Part shown: positions 48,816 through 59,688 of the stretch, piece after piece | Numbering within the stretch: the first letter of the stretch is position 1 | Layout: each line of letters opens with the position of its first letter | NCBI GenBank assembly: GCA_024663395.1 | Contig: JANFAH010000001.1 | Span: 1,240,001-1,304,000 of the forward strand | Length of the DNA: 64,000 nucleotides | Origin: Pisolithus tinctorius | Taxonomy: Eukaryota > Basidiomycota > Agaricomycetes > Boletales > Pisolithaceae | Direction of reading: 5' to 3' | The notes under the pieces: generated by a model | Told to the model about the DNA's origin: nothing | Seen by the model: only the letters and a program-made list of their open reading frames with translations | Databases searched by the model: none | Translations under genes and position numbers: made by a program

Positions 48816-48856
48816 CCTGCGGGGGACTTAGATGCTGACCGTCCCCGGTCAGCCAC
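48815..48856. repeat. Hairpin direct repeat, copy 1 (next to 3' LTR)
   Basis: CCTGCGGGGGACTTAGATGC, then a 7 bp stem with GTCCCC loop (GCTGACC...GGTCAGC). Repeated at 50945-50987, on the other side of the accessory gene. Confidence 0.7.
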
Positions 48857-49041
48857 GTGGCGCGGAGGACATAAATAGCTTGCCGCATGGTGATGGCAAT
48901 GGTGTGGTGCCAAGGGTTCGAGAACACTGGACGATTCCGCGTAGAAGCGAAGCAAGCATGGAGCCGAGGAACGCGAGGAGACCACTGAATGCCGCGTATA
49001 GGCGTCCGGACCGATGACATAAGCGCCTCATGGCTGCTAAG

Positions 49042-49048
49042 TATATAA
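49042..49048 (+). promoter_or_regulatory. TATA-like box of the antisense accessory gene
   Basis: TATATAA about 80 bp before ATG 49127, in the plus orientation. It fits a promoter private to the accessory gene. Confidence 0.45.
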
Positions 49049-49126
49049 TTGTTAATGCACGGCTCAAACCTTCGCATCGACTTGATTCTTCCCCCCTCAT
49101 CAATCACCTTCTCTATCGCTCTAGTC

Positions 49127-50223
49127 ATGTCTGCTAACCGTGCCCCTCGCCTTTCCCAACTCGTTCGCGCGCCTACTCCGGATCCCACGGAGGCTGAAAA
49201 GGCCTCCTTAAGAGAGCAGCTTGCAGCTGCATCGGCAGGGCTCGTGGCTGAGGCAAAATGCGCGCCTGACGACTGGGAGGACATGCGGGAGGAGAAGACG
49301 ACGTGGTTGAGGCGCTGGGAAGAGAAGACGGTAGGTGGTTCGTATGGTGACCTGGCCGCGTGACTCTGACGAGCCCGCAACAGGCAGTACTGATGCCTCT
49401 GGTCGAGCGAGGGAAGGCTCTCGGGGTGTCCGTGCGGGTTGATGCAGAGGACGCTCCCGTGCTGGCGGAGGCTGACGATTGGTACGAGCGGTGGACCGCG
49501 GAGGAGGCTGAAGCACGCGCGAAGGCAGAGCAAGACGTCCAGATGGGAGAGGAGACCGCAGTGGATGTTGGCAACGAAGGCGCGGGGGTGAAAATGTCTC
49601 ATGTGGAGGTCCCACAACTGGCTCGCAAGGTAAGTGAGCCTTAGCGGCTCACAAGGTTGTGGTAACCATGCGGATTTGCAGCATTCGTGGCAGACCGTTG
49701 CGGAGAGTGAGGACGAGGCAGGACGAAAGGTCGTGATCCCTCCCGGGTCGGTTCTGCACAAGGTGCCGTGCGCGAGGTGCTCAGTGAAGAACGCGGTGTG
49801 TTTCGGTGTAGAGGGTCGAACATGCGACAGCTGCACGCGTATGAAGCAGGGATGCAAGAAGTCGACGAAGGCCGTGGGAAAGCGGGCGCAGGCCGGCGCA
49901 TCAATTGGTAAGTGACGACCGTGTTTCAACACGACCGAGACTAACCTGCTGCAGGGTGATCCTCGAAGGCTCCTAAGGCCGGTCTGTCTAAGTGGGCTCA
50001 CGACGACGACGACGACGACATCGTGGAGGTGGTTGAGAGCAGAACCCACGGGAAGGGCAAGGCACTGGTGCGTGGCGGACTGGATGGCAAGGCCGCCACG
50101 GCTTTGTCTCGAGCGCTGACGATGGTGAGGGCCGAGGCCGCAGCTTCGCACGCAGCCACCATGCGTCTGCAGGTCCGCATCGATCAGCTCACGGAGGCCC
50201 TCAAAGAGCTTGGCATAGAGTAG
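49127..50223 (+). CDS. Antisense accessory gene of inner element: Zn2Cys6-cluster protein
   Basis: Plus-strand gene inside the minus-strand element. ATG 49127 (MSANRAPRLSQLV) and three GT-AG introns: GTAGGT...CAACAG (about 49330-49383), GTAAGT...TTGCAG (about 49630-49681) and GTAAGT...CTGCAG (about 49909-49954). The middle exon has six cysteines spaced C-x2-C-x6-C-x7-C-x2-C-x6-C (CARCSVKNAVC, then CDSCTRMKQGC), the Zn2Cys6 binuclear cluster spacing. Basic residues follow (KKSTKAVGKR). The C-terminus has an acidic run (DDDDDDIVEVVE) and a coiled-coil-like helix (MRLQVRIDQLTEALKELG), stop TAG 50221-50223. With the third intron removed, an in-frame TGA (49957-49959, perhaps a decayed CGA) precedes the last exon, so this copy may be dead or use another acceptor. 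Role inferred: nucleic-acid-binding or regulatory protein. Confidence 0.65.
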
Positions 50224-50944
50224 AAGACCGTGTAGATTGTAGACACCCTTTTGCGTCCTGTTCCATTCCTGCTGCCGCCCGCGCCTTATGCGCGGGAATA
50301 TATCAAGCCTTGTCCCGTCTCCGGTAGTTGTGATGCCAGGCATTGCGAAGGACCTCTGTCCGCTCGGCGAGGAACTGGCCCTGGACTGGCCGCGGGAGAG
50401 TAGAGTGCGCAGGGTACCGCCCGACTTGTCTTCTTCGTGCGGCTTTCGACTTCTCTCAGCGGTGAGTCCTCGTGGTGTGGTGTTGACGGTAGGATGTGAC
50501 GATTTCTTGAAGAGAGAACGAAGGGAACGTTTGTTGGGTAACTGGGATGGTCTTTGGGTATTAATTGGAAGGAGACAGAAGGAAAACTGAAAGGAAAACG
50601 GATCAAGGGGCGCACGCTGACTGCGCGTTCGAAGAAGAAATGCGTGGGGTGGTTGCAAGTATCCGCGGTATAGGGCGGCCGAGGACGGCATCAGCGAGAC
50701 TAGTAAGAGAGATAGGAGAGACGTTGTTTTGGCTATATACTTATTCGGTGTTTTGTTATTTTTCTGGACGGTTTTGGACTTTTTGTAAGCGGTTTTTATG
50801 TTTTTTGAGTGAGGACTAGCTATCAGTAGAATCACCGGACGAAACCTGGGGTGGAATAGAGGTCTCCGGACGAAACCCAGGGTAAAACAGATAAAAGGAA
50901 ACGAACTATGTCTGATATCGGGCAGATCAAGTGGTATGCTGGTC
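50224..50944. other. Downstream part of the accessory block, no ORF kept
   Basis: Holds the 3' flank of the accessory gene; the rest is G-rich then T-rich sequence (about 50730-50810). No second gene is seen. Confidence 0.35.
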
Positions 50945-50987
50945 ACCCCTGCGGGGGACTTTGGACGCTGACTGTCCCCAGTCAGCA
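50945..50987. repeat. Hairpin direct repeat, copy 2 (next to integrase)
   Basis: CCTGCGGGGGACTTTGGACG, then stem GCTGACT...AGTCAGC with the same GTCCCC loop. Together with 48815-48856 it brackets the accessory gene block. Confidence 0.7.
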
Positions 50988-51126
50988 TGGGAGGAGGAAC
51001 GAGTGTAGTAGAAGAAGCCGCGGGGAGGCGGGCGAGGCCGTGGAAAGAGGTATGGGTATCGTGGGAGAAGAGGGTACGGGGGAATAGCGCGATGGACAAA
51101 CTGTGGGCACTGGAAAGGACGGATAG

Positions 51127-53190
51127 TCAGCTGTCCGTGGAGAGAGCCTCCACATTATCATCAGTGGGGTCATCCTCAGCCTCTTCAAGAAGGTGGTCTA
51201 GTTCTTCATCATCTAACCCAGTAATGCGAGTTACGGTTGCGTGGGTCTGAGACCGCGGGTGGTAGGGAAGTAAGCGGAATGCAGCGAAGCGGAGTTTGGA
51301 GATGGAGCCATCCAGCTCGGCCAGTAGGTACGAGCCCCCAGTGGTCCGACAAAGGACGACCATGGGACCGGTGTACCGCGGCTTTGTCTTCCGGTTCAGC
51401 TCTTTCTCTACGCAGGAGTTGCGAACAAGCACGAGGGCGCCGGGAGCGAAGTTATGGTCTTTAATGCGATGCTGAAAGGCGGCTTCGAACTGCTGGATGG
51501 ACTGGAACCGTGCGCGGAGGACGTTGCTGCGGACCTGGTCCAAGTCATCCTGACGCTTCTGCAACTGGCGCGCTCGCCAAGCTATCAGTTCTGTGGTAGT
51601 CAGCGGCGTCGCATCATCGTGGGATAGGGGTAAAAGGAAAGTAGCTTCAACGAGGTCAAATGGGAACAGCGGTTCGACACCATGTACCATGAAATAAGGG
51701 GACAGACCCGTGGATTTCAGAATGGTGACCCGCTCGGCCCAGAAGACGGAGTGCGCAACGGTATGCCAGTGGCGATCATCGTTCTCGCAGCTCTTCATGA
51801 TAGCCTCGCGAACATCATAGTGGCAGCGCTCTACAATGCCGTTAGCCTGAGAGTTGTAAGGGGAGATACGGATGTGACGGATATGATATTGCGCAGCTAG
51901 GGCATCTAAAGCTTGGACGAACGCAGGACCGTTGTTGGTGACAATCTCGGTGAGCGGACCCCAGCGGCATAGGATATCCTCGAAGATGAAGGACGCGAGC
52001 GCAGTACTATTTTCCGCGCGCAACATGTGCCATTCGGGGTATGAGGTGAGCGCGCAACGAGCCTGTACTATGTAGCGGTAGCCGCCGGCTTTGGGCATCA
52101 GCATCGTGTCAATGTGAGCTTTATGAAACAGGCCCCCTATCATGGGTACAGTGGGGGGGATATGAAGCTTTTGCATCTGGCGGATCTGGCATTCGTGACA
52201 AGTGCGAACATACCACTTCACATCCTCGACAAGAAGAGGCCACCAGAAGCGAAGGAGAAGGCGCGTGCGGACTGTGAAGACTCCCTTGTGTCCGAGGTCG
52301 TCATGTGCTTCTTTGATGAGATGGTACCGCTTGGATTCATCAACGACCAGCTGGTGCCGTCTGTGCGGTTCCCTACGCCATAAGTTGCCATCTAGGAGGA
52401 AGAAGCGGCTGGCCAAATTAAAGAAGGATGAGTACTGCGCATCAGTAAGGTCAGGAGGACGCTCGCAGGTCGCAAGGAATGCGCGGATCAGTTCCATCTT
52501 TGCTTCGCGTGCCCGAGCTTTCGCGGACCGCGGAATGGCAGGGTCATCTGGGGTATCGGAAGGGTTATTAGCATCAGCAGTCGCAGAGAATGCGAGATAG
52601 AAGGATGCAGGCGGCGGGAGGCTCGCCCGATGGTAAGCGGGTGGCAGTAGGGAATGCTGGTCTTGACCGGAAAGTGACATAGGAGGCAGGCGGTCATTGA
52701 CAACCTGCGTAGAGAAGGAATAAAAGTGGTCTAGCCAATCCTCATGGTCGTCAACCTCGGGCGGGTCGAGCTCCGACCGCAGGCGGCGGGATAAGCCATC
52801 AGGGCCGGCATGCCTATCCGCGGGAACGTGGACGAGTTTGAACGAGAAAAGGAGGACACCAGCGATCCAGCGATTGATCGTCGCGTTAGGCTGCAGATCT
52901 GGGTTATTTATCATACCCTTAATATACTTCACATCTACCTCCACAGTGAAGTTAGCGAGGCCGAAGATGTATATGCGTACCGCGCGCAACGCGCGGAAGA
53001 GACCGTACAACTCAAGCTTGGCCTGGGAGTAGCGGCTTTCCACTTCATTGAGGGTGATGGATCCGAAGCGACTTGGGTACCATCTGCCATCTTCGCCAAG
53101 CTGGTAGAGGATGTAGCCAACTGCGATGACCGATGTGTCGACTGCTAGAACTACTTCGCGACCGCACTCATAGTCGATTCTTCGGAGTGC
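51127..53190 (-). pseudogene. Inner element RNase H and integrase (Asp to Asn in active site)
   Basis: RNase H Asp in LAVDTSVIAVGYIL and Glu in RYSQAKLELYGL. The integrase has an HHCC finger (HDDLGHKGVF...CHECQ), the first Asp in HIDTML and the Glu in QANGIVERCHYDV, but the second catalytic Asp is Asn in EIVTNNGPAF (51934-51936). A GPY-like C-terminus (YTGPMVVLCRTTGGSYLL) and an acidic tail follow, with no chromodomain. Stop 51127-51129. Integrase should be inactive. Confidence 0.85.
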
Positions 53191-54707
53191 GGGGACTTTA
53201 CAATTTCATCTTTGAGGCATTGCATGGCAGCGCGTTGTGGCTCGTCCCATGTGAATGGTACGTCTTTCCGCGTGAGCGCGACTAGCGGCCACGCGATCTT
53301 GGCGAAGTCTTTGATGAAGATGCGTAGCACTCCGCAGACACTGAGGAAACCGCAAACCTGTGTCAGGTTGCGGCACTCGGGCCAGTCGCAGATCTTCTGC
53401 ACTTTGCTTTCTTCAGGAATGCGACCTTCAAAGGTGCACTTGTGGCCAACGATCACAGCGGACGGAGCGGCTAGCACGAACTTCTTTGCCGAGACGGTGG
53501 CTCCGACATTCTGCAAACGCTGAAGGATACGGTTAACGACTATACAGTGATTCCAGATAAATTTCCGAATCCCAGGATTCTCCGGGATAGTCTCATAGGA
53601 GCCGTCTGCGCGCTGATAGCGGGTGGTTTCGGATTTCACGGGGACATCATCTATAAAGGGTAGGGTATGATGCGGGATCTCATCCTGGAGAACAAATGCA
53701 GTATCTCCCTGGTATACCTGTACCGCATTCGCATGACCTTGCGGCAGAGTAGTAAGCCGATGTGGTCCGAGGGGGGTACCGAAGGTGGTGAGGTTGCGGG
53801 AATCCACGTGAAGTGCGCGCTGGTCATACCCGGAGTAGAGGTCCATCATCGCATACACTGCATATCCAGCAAAGGATTCTGCGAGGTGTTCTACGAAGGG
53901 CGGAACGGACGCATCGTGGATGGTCACTGCATTCAGGGGCTGTAAGTCATGCACAAGGCAAAGAGACTTTCCGTCTTTCTTTACTACGCAGAACCCATAC
54001 ATGCTGGACTTGATGCGATCTTTAATCATGTCTATGACTTGGGCATGGATCGCGTTTGGGATAGGGATATTGCGTTGGACCCAAGGTGTGTGCGGAATCG
54101 TAGGAATCTTTACTGGCGGAAAATAGCGTTCGTCTAGGTGTCCGTGCTCTGTAATGTCCCAAGCGAATGCGAGCTCATGGACCGAAACGAGCCAAGTTAC
54201 GAGTTTAAGTTCTTCTGGCCAAAGCCAATCTGCAGGGTCGAGGTCAAGTTCCGCGGCCCGTTCGGCAGTGAAGCGGATGCCCGGGGCGAAGTCTGGAGGA
54301 TGGGTTGGAAGTGGTTGGAGACCAGCGAGCGGGTCGTCAGGCAGGCTGCGCACGATGCGGTACTCTTCCGCCATCGGGGCAGGTACCATCCGAACCTTCT
54401 TGGCAACTGGCTTGTAAACGAGGGTGCGAACCGCAGGATCTAGTCGATAAACGCTGCCAAATGTGGCTATAGCAGAGGGGTTTAGTATTGTCTGAGTGGA
54501 AGAGAGGAAAGTGAAAGCAGGCGAGGGTATTCTGGTGGGTATGTTCCGCGGTACGGGTGCCGTGGGCGAAGAGAAGTTCGTCGAAGTGAAGGCTAGGGAT
54601 GAGACAGTAGGACTGAGGAACGGATAACAGCGGCTAAACAGGAAACAGGACGTTTTAGTAGGCTCTCCCCGACCGTTTGGTGGATCATCGATATTCAAAA
54701 ACCCCAT
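53151..54707 (-). pseudogene. Inner element reverse transcriptase (frameshifted at 3' end)
   Basis: 518 codons: a proline-rich start, then RT with SSMYGFCVVKKDGKSLCLVH, YAMMDLYSGYDQ, TTLPQGHANAVQVYQG and catalytic LPFIDDVPV (F instead of Y before IDD). The RT thumb/connection ends AWPLVALTRKDVPFTW. After EIVKSP the frame is lost by one missing base near 53190, and RNase H continues in another frame (ALRRIDYECGREVVLAVD). Confidence 0.85.
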
Positions 54708-57555
54708 TCAACTATACTTTGGTGGCTATGGCAGTGCTTGCCGCACTTGCAGCGCGGACAGCCCTCGCGCCACGGGCGCATGGGCAAAGTGTACTCGCGG
54801 CCGTCGTTCGGGTCTCAGAGAGTAATCCGCTGTCCGCCGTTGGGATAATCGTTTGTTACCGCACTCATAAGGCAAATGAACGGACGTCCGAGGAGCATGT
54901 CGAAGTTGGCATGTTCAATTACTTGAACCTGTAGCATGACTGGCCCAGCGCCAAAGTCGAGTTTCAGGTTCTCTAGTACGCCTACAGTAGTGTCTTTAGA
55001 CATGTTAGCAGACGTCATAGTCATGAGATGATCGCAGCGCAAAGGGAGTCCGATCTTTTCCCAAACGCGCCTGGGCATGGCGACGATTTCCAAACCGGAA
55101 TCTAGTACGCAGTTGATTGTGATGTCGGTCCCGGGGACCTTAGCTTCGATGCAGCGGAGCGGCAGAGTGTGGTGAGCTACGATGGAGCCGTCGTCACCAC
55201 GGATAACGCGGTCTCCGTATTCGCGCGTGGTTCTTTGAGGATTGCGGCCGGTCAGTTCATTCACTTGTACTCCTTCTTCATCGTCGCTACGAACTACCTC
55301 AATCTCGTTTGTGGTGACACATTTCGCCATGGTGATGTCTCTGAACTGTTTGCGAAACTCTGGGGCTACTGCAAATAATTCTTTGACTGGCATGGCAACG
55401 CTGGTTTCGAGTACGCGCTCCACAATACGCTTGGGCGCGGCTTCATCTTCGAGAGGGAACGAGTAACAGTACTGGTTTTGATTGCGAGCTGCTGGGTACG
55501 GTGTCTGTGACGGAACAATTGCCGCGGGAACGGGGTCCTTGCGCGCGGGCGTTGGAGCCGGATTAGTCGGAGGAACATATGGTTTTGTAGCGGTAGATGT
55601 TGGTGCAGGTGTGGAGGGCTCGGATGCCTGGCGAGCGGCACGCGAACTTTGAACACCAGGGGAAATGATTTCCTCTTCAACAGTGGCTGCGCGCAGGTCG
55701 ACTCGTGGGGGGTTGGCAGGACGTGCCGCGGGTCGAGCTGTGATTTCAACTCCGTCGAAGCGGGCTTTCTTTCCGTGGGGAATGACTGCTCCCTTGTTAC
55801 CTTTATCCGCTTGGTAGGTAGCCCAAGCTTGAGCGACATATGCTTGGAAGTCAGGGTCAGCTAAGTCTGCGACAGGTTCATCGGCATCTTGGACGGTGTT
55901 TAAGAAGGCAGAAGGCTGGATCTCCAACTGCACATCAATTTCGGGATGAGCAACACAGAAGAGGTTGGCGGTGCCTTGCACAGCCGCGTTGCGCGGAGCT
56001 GCAGGAGTCGCAGCACGTGCGCTGGCCTGGTCTCTGTCAGCCATGACACGGTCAACAGCCTCTCTCAGTGAGTTACATTCAGGGAAATGTGGAATTCGGC
56101 TCCCGTCCGCCAGATAGAGACGGTTGTCTGTACCTCTCGTGATCTTACTGGCACAGATATAAACTTCAACGAGTGCGCACATCCTCGTCCAGTGGTTGGG
56201 GTCTGCGCAGAAACCACAGCCGGGTCTGCGTTGCTGCGGCGGAGGCTGCGTTTGGAAGTTGTATTCCTGTTTAACGACAGTACCAGAAGGTGGCACTTGC
56301 GGCATGTAAGCCGACGAGGGAGGTGCAGCTGGCGAGGCCGCGGTACCCATCGTCGGTACTGCACTACGAAGAGCGGATCCTGTCAGAAGGAACTTGGCAG
56401 CTTTGACAACTTCTGCGAGCGGGTATGGATCGTCAGGGTGGAGGTCGGTGCAGACTATGGAGAGTCGATGACGAATACGGTCTGCGATGGCCTTTGGGAA
56501 GCCATTCAGGAACATGGAATCCCGTTCTGTCTCTGCAAGCTTTTTAGTTTTAATGAGCAGGGCAGAAATCTTAGCAAATTTCCGCTGGTATTCTCCGAGG
56601 TCATCCTGGTTCCGCATAGGCTTGGACTGATATTCTTCGACGAGGTACTGCAAGTCTGCACGGCAGTAGCAGTCGTCACCCTCGCAGCCAGGGTACAAAC
56701 CCTTAACAGCTACTATGAAGGCATCCCAGTCGTCGGCCGCGGGAGCGGCTTCCGGAAGCGTTTGCCAGACCTCGGCTTCTTCGAGGTCAGTGTAGCGGAT
56801 TGCAGCTTTGATCTTGCCACGGTCATCAAGAGCAGCGAGAGTACCGAGGAAGTCGATGTCTTCAAGGTAGCGCGGAAGCTGCGCGGGAGAATCTCCGCTA
56901 AATTTAGGTGAGTTTTGTGTTCCACGGAGCGGCATCTGAAACTGAGGATTAGCCATTGGTGGGTTAACCTGTGGTGGCGGTGCCGGATTGGTAACGGGTG
57001 GAACGGGTATTGGTTGCGGGTGCGAAGTGGTTGGTATAGTGCGCGAGCGAGCGGGCAGAAGTGTTGGTGGGTTACTAATTGGCTGATGGGTGGTCTGCGA
57101 CCGAGTGAGTGGTCGCGGCAGTGTGGCGGATGGAGCTGGGAGTCTGGGTATAGATTCGGAGGTGTCAAAGAGACAGGAAAAAGAGGGCGTCGGTGATGAT
57201 GAATCAGATGATGTGACGGGTGTTAAAGGTGATGGCGGGGTTTCAGGCCTTCGGGGAGTCGAGTGGATAAAGCCACTGGGAAAATCAGGGGCAGTGAGAT
57301 CTAGGTGATCCGACGCGATGGATATCTGGTCTGCCGAGATATCAGGGGGGGTGATCGCGGGTAGTACCCATGGAATGTCAGTGGGTAATTGCGCGTGATC
57401 TGGTGTTACGGGTGAAACAGGGCGGAAAATGTCGGAGTCTTCTGACAGGTTGAGATTGCGAAAGTGCAGGCGTAAATTTTCGAGTTCGGTGCGTTCGGCG
57501 GTGTGCCTGAGCGACCTTCTGGAAGCGACAGCAGAATCCCTCGCGGTGGGCTCCA
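54695..57555 (-). pseudogene. Inner element gag-protease (one internal stop)
   Basis: The first ATG of the main frame is 56956 (MANPQFQMPL), but the same frame stays open upstream to about 57555 with Pro/Ser/Thr-rich, protein-like sequence (RPETPPSPLTPV), so the real start is unclear. Then come a capsid-like region (IKAAIRYTDLEEAEVW to LGEYQRKFAKI), a standard CCHC knuckle (CGFCADPNHWTRMC) and an aspartic protease (CVLDSGLEIVAMP, MLLGRPF). TGA 54815-54817 interrupts the frame, and beyond it a Cys/His-rich tail (GCPRCKCGKHCHSH) leads to the stop at 54695-54697. The TGA may be a decayed CGA. Confidence 0.8.
54698..54704 (-). promoter_or_regulatory. Putative -1 frameshift site of inner element
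   Basis: GGGTTTT read as G_GGT_TTT in the gag frame, directly before the TGA stop. The pol frame is -1. An ATG (54707) overlaps the site, so reinitiation is an alternative. Confidence 0.6.
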
Positions 57556-57556
57556 G
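57536..57556 (-). promoter_or_regulatory. tRNA-type primer-binding site of inner element
   Basis: Two bases after the 5' LTR the minus strand reads TGGAGCCCACCGCGAGGG, then ATTC. TGG complements the CCA end of a tRNA, and GGGATTC continues like the complement of a T-arm (GAATCCC). I cannot name the tRNA. Confidence 0.6.
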
Positions 57557-57557
57557 T

Positions 57558-58211
57558 TGTAGGAAAAGTCCAAGTAGCTGTATAACACGAGCTAGATGGC
57601 TTAGATAACAACAATAAAAAATGAAGGGAACGAATTGTTCGTCCCAAGGGATTCTGGACTGTCAGGACTAGAAGGAGAGGCCCAGTGCTTTGTAGCAGTA
57701 GTGTTTCGTGATGTGCGCGGCGTGGTCCATGGAGTAGTATTGGAGATGCGAGCGGTGCGAGCGGTATACGTAGTTCGTGCGCGGCGGAATGCGAGATGTG
57801 CGGCGTAGACAAAGTGGAAAAGAAACTCGTGGTGACCTTCCAAGTGCCAAAAGGTATCATTCTGTACCTAAGTACAAGGCTTTATAGTCCAGACAAACCT
57901 GGAACCTAAGTAAGACAGGGTACAGTAAGGGAAAGCCGCGCGACAGCGCGTGCAAACAAGACTGGCCAAACAGAGGCCGAGGGTATAACTACAAGCACTA
58001 AAGAAACAGAGACCGTGACAAGAAAAGAGTCCGAGGAAAAACTATGACCGGAGCACAGCGGCCGCGGGTATAGCTCTGCGCGAGAGGGAGCGAGGGCGTG
58101 GGAAGGTAGCGCGTGAACAATGGTGAACATGAGATGGGAGCGGACGTAACAGTAGCCACGGAACGGTTAACGATAGGGGCTTACGCGTCCAGGGAATGCG
58201 GATTCCTCACA
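57558..58211 (-). repeat. Inner element LTR (5' LTR)
   Basis: Same length (654 bp) as the partner at 48162-48815. In the element's orientation it is followed by ACTGGAGCCCACC, the start of a tRNA-type primer-binding site. Confidence 0.9.
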
Positions 58212-59677
58212 CTGCCTCTTCGGTGACGCCACAACCAGAAGGTTCAGTTCTTAAGGAAGGACTATATGTTTGTCAGGGGAAGGTTTATGTCCCGCCCGCG
58301 GTCAGGATCCACTGCCTTGAAAAACATCATGACACTCCGCTTGCAGGGCACCCTGGATGGAGGAAAACTCTGGAACTCGTCTCCCGCAACTATGTTTGGC
58401 CTGGAATGACCGCCGCTGTTAGAGACTACATCTCAGCGTGTCACCATTGCCAGATGGTTAAAAGTTCTAGAACCCCTCCCGCAGGAAAGCTCCTTCCAAA
58501 TCCCGTCCCAGAACGCCCCTGGACCGATATCTCGGTTGACTTCATGGAGTTACCAGAAGCACAGGGCTTCGACAATGTCATGGTGGTGGTGGATAGGTTT
58601 TCAAAAGAGGTGGTCTTCGCCCCCACTACCAAGGAGGTCTCCTCCCTTCAGACAGCAGAGCTCTTCCGGGATCACGTGTGGACTCAGCATGGGTTGCCTA
58701 CCTCTGTTATCTCTGATCGGGGCCCCCAGTTCGCCAGTGCGTTCACCACTGAGCTTTGCAAAATGCTTGGGGTCAAACCCAAACTCTCCACCACCTTCCA
58801 TCCTCAGACAGACAGCCAGACAGAACGCCTTAACCAGGATCTGCAGCAGTATCTCCGCCTCTTTGTCAACGACCGACAGGGTTTTTGGCCTTCTTGGCTC
58901 AAGGTCGCCCAGTTCTCCTATAATAACAAGCGACAGGAGTCTACTGGCAAAAGTCCCTTCTCGGTTACTCGTTCCTACACCCCCAGGATGGGCGTGGAAC
59001 CCTTCCTTTCCAAGGCAGAGGCAGCTACGGATCACGCTGTTGACCTCGCTAAGGTTTTGGAGGACACAAAGAAGGCTTTGGACAAAGCTGCAGAACGAAT
59101 GAAGGTGTCTGCAGATGCGTCTCGCTCTAATGCCCCCTCCTACTCGATTGGTGACATGGTTTGGCTGGAGACCTCCCGCATCTCCCTCTCTGGTCGCCCC
59201 TCCAGGAAACTCACGGAACACTGGATTGGTCCTTACAAGGTCATTTCGCTCAAACCTAACGTGGTTGAGTTAAAACTTCCCAAAACCCTCAAAATCCATC
59301 CGGTTGTTAACGTTTCTCGGGTCAAGCCATATAAGGGCCCTTTGGAGGGCCAGACCGTCACTTGTCCAGGACCGGTGGTGGGACATGAAGGCGATGAAGA
59401 GTTTGAGGTGGACTACATCATGGATTCTCGCCTGAAAAGGAATAAGCTTGAGTACCTCGTCCATTGGAAGGGGTACCATGACGAGGATCGCACTTGGGAA
59501 CCTGAGTCTGCCTTGAAGTCTGCCCCTGGTACTGTCAGGGACTTCCATCATCGTAACCCTTCTGCTCCTCGAAAACTCCGTGGCATGGACTCCTCCCTCT
59601 TCTCCTCCCTCTTCAAACCCTTGGAAAACTTCACTGACACCATCCCTACCTTCAATCACCTGGAAGTCGATTTCTAA
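58212..59677 (+). pseudogene. Outer element pol, 3' part: integrase and chromodomain
   Basis: Resumes in frame after the nested element. HHCC finger (HHDTPLAGHPGW...CHHCQ), then the integrase DDE residues in DISVDFMELP, SDRGPQFAS and TDSQTERLNQDL. A C-terminal GPY-like part (WIGPYKVISLKPN) is followed by a chromodomain (YLVHWKGYHDEDRTWEPESAL). Stop TAA 59675-59677. All catalytic residues are present. The chromodomain is thought to target integration to marked chromatin. Confidence 0.88.
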
Positions 59678-59688
59678 GGAGGGGATAG

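Larger units (their letters stand above)
48162..58211 (-). mobile_element. Inner nested Ty3/Gypsy element with antisense accessory gene
   Basis: 10,050 bp with two 654 bp LTRs (48162-48815, 57558-58211) and a 4 bp target duplication CTGC (48158-48161 / 58212-58215), inserted in the pol gene of the outer element. On minus it carries gag-protease, RT, RNase H and integrase without chromodomain, plus an extra gene in the opposite direction between integrase and 3' LTR. It is defective: a stop in gag-protease (54815), a frameshift between RT and RNase H (about 53190) and a mutated integrase active site. It is a different lineage from the outer element (LTR, primer site and RT motif all differ). 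Confidence 0.92.

Noticed and set aside
48815..50987. Covariation as proof of a selected hairpin
   Set aside because: Both stem differences are CpG transitions, so methylation decay can mimic compensatory change.
48811..51099. 762-codon minus-strand ORF across the 3' LTR and the accessory gene
   Set aside because: It runs through LTR, hairpin repeats and antisense to the spliced accessory gene, has low-complexity Ser/Pro/Arg sequence and no motif. It is a shadow of the G/C-rich plus-strand gene.
57378..57860. ORFs of 139-160 codons in both inner LTRs, minus strand
   Set aside because: Same frame appears in both LTRs only because they are copies; no codon signal, and it overlaps LTR control sequence.
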